Origin: Aeromonas piscicola
GTDB taxonomy: Bacteria; Pseudomonadota; Gammaproteobacteria; Enterobacterales; Aeromonadaceae
Assembly: GCF_000820005.1 (NCBI RefSeq)
Contig: NZ_CDBL01000044.1
Location: 729 to 64,728 of the forward strand
DNA length: 64,000 nt
Direction: 5' to 3'
In this document: positions 63,406-64,000 of the stretch, piece by piece
Layout: every line of letters starts with the position of its first letter
Position numbering within the stretch: position 1 is the stretch's first letter
The notes under the pieces: model-generated
Told to the model about the DNA's origin: nothing
Database searches by the model: none
Seen by the model: only the letters and a program-made list of their open reading frames with translations
Program-made: the position numbers and the translations under genes

Positions 63406-63702
63406 ATGATAACACGAGTAAAAAAGACCCCGACAGCGGGCAAGGCGATCCAGAAATTTTTACTGTATTTGATTCTCGCCAATTTTGTGTTGATGGGGCT
63501 CTATGTCATGCATGCAGGGGAGCTGGCCTTTGGTACAAATCTCCTGCTGACATTTCTGCTGATCATCTACAACCTGTTGCTGTGCCAGCTGGTTTGCTTG
63601 CGGGCACGGCGAGCAGGGGATGACTACATCATTTACCCTGTGGTAGGCGTCAGCATCATTTTGTGCGCCGTTGTATTGTACCGCTTCATTATTTCTCCCT
63701 GA
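63406..63702 (+). CDS. Small membrane protein of unknown function
   Basis: A 98-residue hydrophobic protein with about three membrane helices (17-35, 42-60, 72-92) and a basic loop (CLRARRAGDD). I recognise no family. It is divergent from the transglycosylase (107 bases between starts, with a 10-base direct repeat acagtttttg at 63351-63370) and sits at the right edge of the flagellar region, upstream of mraZ. The frame is open upstream to 63358, but the ATG at 63406 begins the basic-then-hydrophobic N-terminus. Confidence 0.6.
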   Translation: MITRVKKTPTAGKAIQKFLLYLILANFVLMGLYVMHAGELAFGTNLLLTFLLIIYNLLLCQLVCLRARRAGDDYIIYPVVGVSIILCAVVLYRFIISP

Positions 63703-63870
63703 TTATGGCGGTTTATACCCCAGGCCCTAATTAATCGATTTTATTTCTGCACGAATAACTTGTGGAAAATCAACTCATTTAATCAGTGCTACCCAAACAC
63801 TGCGTCAATATGTTCCCCATGCCCGATATCCTCGCTTGAAAAGCCCTCAGCACGTCCTTAAACTTCAAGG

Positions 63871-63895
63871 TGGGGAAAAGTGGATCAAAGTGGTT
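63871..63895 (+). promoter_or_regulatory. MraZ operator boxes upstream of mraZ
   Basis: Three TGG-core repeats start at 63871, 63881 and 63891, exactly 10 bases apart (TGGGGAAAAG, TGGATCAAAG, TGGTTTTTAT). This matches the TGGGN-N5 repeats bound by MraZ, which represses its own operon. The rest of the 240-base gap after 63702 shows no gene. Confidence 0.7.
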
Positions 63896-63942
63896 TTTAT
63901 CGGGCGATTTGCCCCCCTTAACTCATTTTCAGGGACTGCAAT

Positions 63943-64000
63943 TTGTTGCGTGGTGCTCACGCCATCAGCCTGGACAGCAAAGGGCGACTGGCGATTCCGA
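63943..64000 (+). CDS. mraZ: Transcriptional regulator MraZ, N-terminal part (cut by window end)
   Basis: The frame from a TTG at 63943 reads MLRGAHAISLDSKGRLAIP, the N-terminus of MraZ (SpoVT/AbrB fold). An agggac Shine-Dalgarno-like stretch precedes it; no ATG is in frame nearby, so a TTG start is likely. MraZ is the first gene of the division and cell-wall cluster, which continues beyond the window. Confidence 0.85.
   Translation, partial: MLRGAHAISLDSKGRLAIP

Overview
The window comes from a gammaproteobacterial chromosome, most probably Aeromonas. Gene content and order match the genus: lptCAB-rpoN-hpf-ptsN-rapZ-npr, degS-degQ-zapG-zapE-rplM-rpsI-petABC-sspAB-dolP-diaA-yraN-lpoA-rsmI-rnpB, and a complete lateral (laf-type) flagellar locus with a lafK regulator and a Maf glycosyltransferase, as known from Aeromonas hydrophila. 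The genus call is inferred from family knowledge, not from a search.

Layout. (1) 1-5384, plus strand: LPS transport genes (end of kdsC, lptC, lptA, lptB), then rpoN and the nitrogen-PTS group (hpf, ptsN, rapZ, npr). (2) 5403-13045, minus strand: an accessory catabolic operon with a PRD/EIIA regulator, KDGP aldolase, DgaE-like PLP ammonia lyase, amidohydrolase/deacetylase, two membrane proteins (DUF4310, DUF4311), DUF4312, the glycine-rich SFCGS protein and a small PRD protein. It looks like an amino-sugar-acid pathway with a transporter resembling a PTS. A decayed copy of the first codons of the aldolase gene lies between the lyase and aldolase genes. (3) 13363-27600: core genes for periplasmic proteases, ribosomal proteins L13/S9, the cytochrome bc1 complex, stringent starvation proteins, outer-membrane and peptidoglycan maintenance, 16S rRNA methylation and RNase P RNA. 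(4) 27768-62352: a complete lateral flagellar system: fliMNPQR-flhBA, lafK, fliEFGHIJ, the inverted group flgN-flgM-flgA, flgBCDEFGHIJKL, lafW, maf-5, a small ORF, flagellin lafA, lafB (fliD), lafC (fliS), lafX, lafE (fliK), lafF (fliL), lafS (sigma-28), lafT/lafU (stator), and a PilZ-like gene overlapping lafU. (5) 62288-64000: a convergent MltD-like lytic transglycosylase, a small membrane protein, and the start of mraZ with its MraZ boxes, which begins the division and cell-wall cluster.

How it works together. In Pseudomonas and relatives the order rplM ... rsmI-rnpB-mraZ is contiguous. Here about 36 kb of flagellar and adjacent genes sits exactly between rnpB and mraZ, so the locus reads as an insertion into conserved synteny. 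The most striking signal is a c-di-GMP-I (GEMM-I) riboswitch in the 422-base leader of lafK, followed by a terminator-like hairpin. With the PilZ-like gene at the other end of the cluster, it suggests that c-di-GMP acts on lateral swarming both at the master regulator and at the motor. The lateral motor also departs from the textbook: FliM lacks the CheY-binding peptide, FliG lacks several torque-helix charges, and FlgJ has no muramidase domain.
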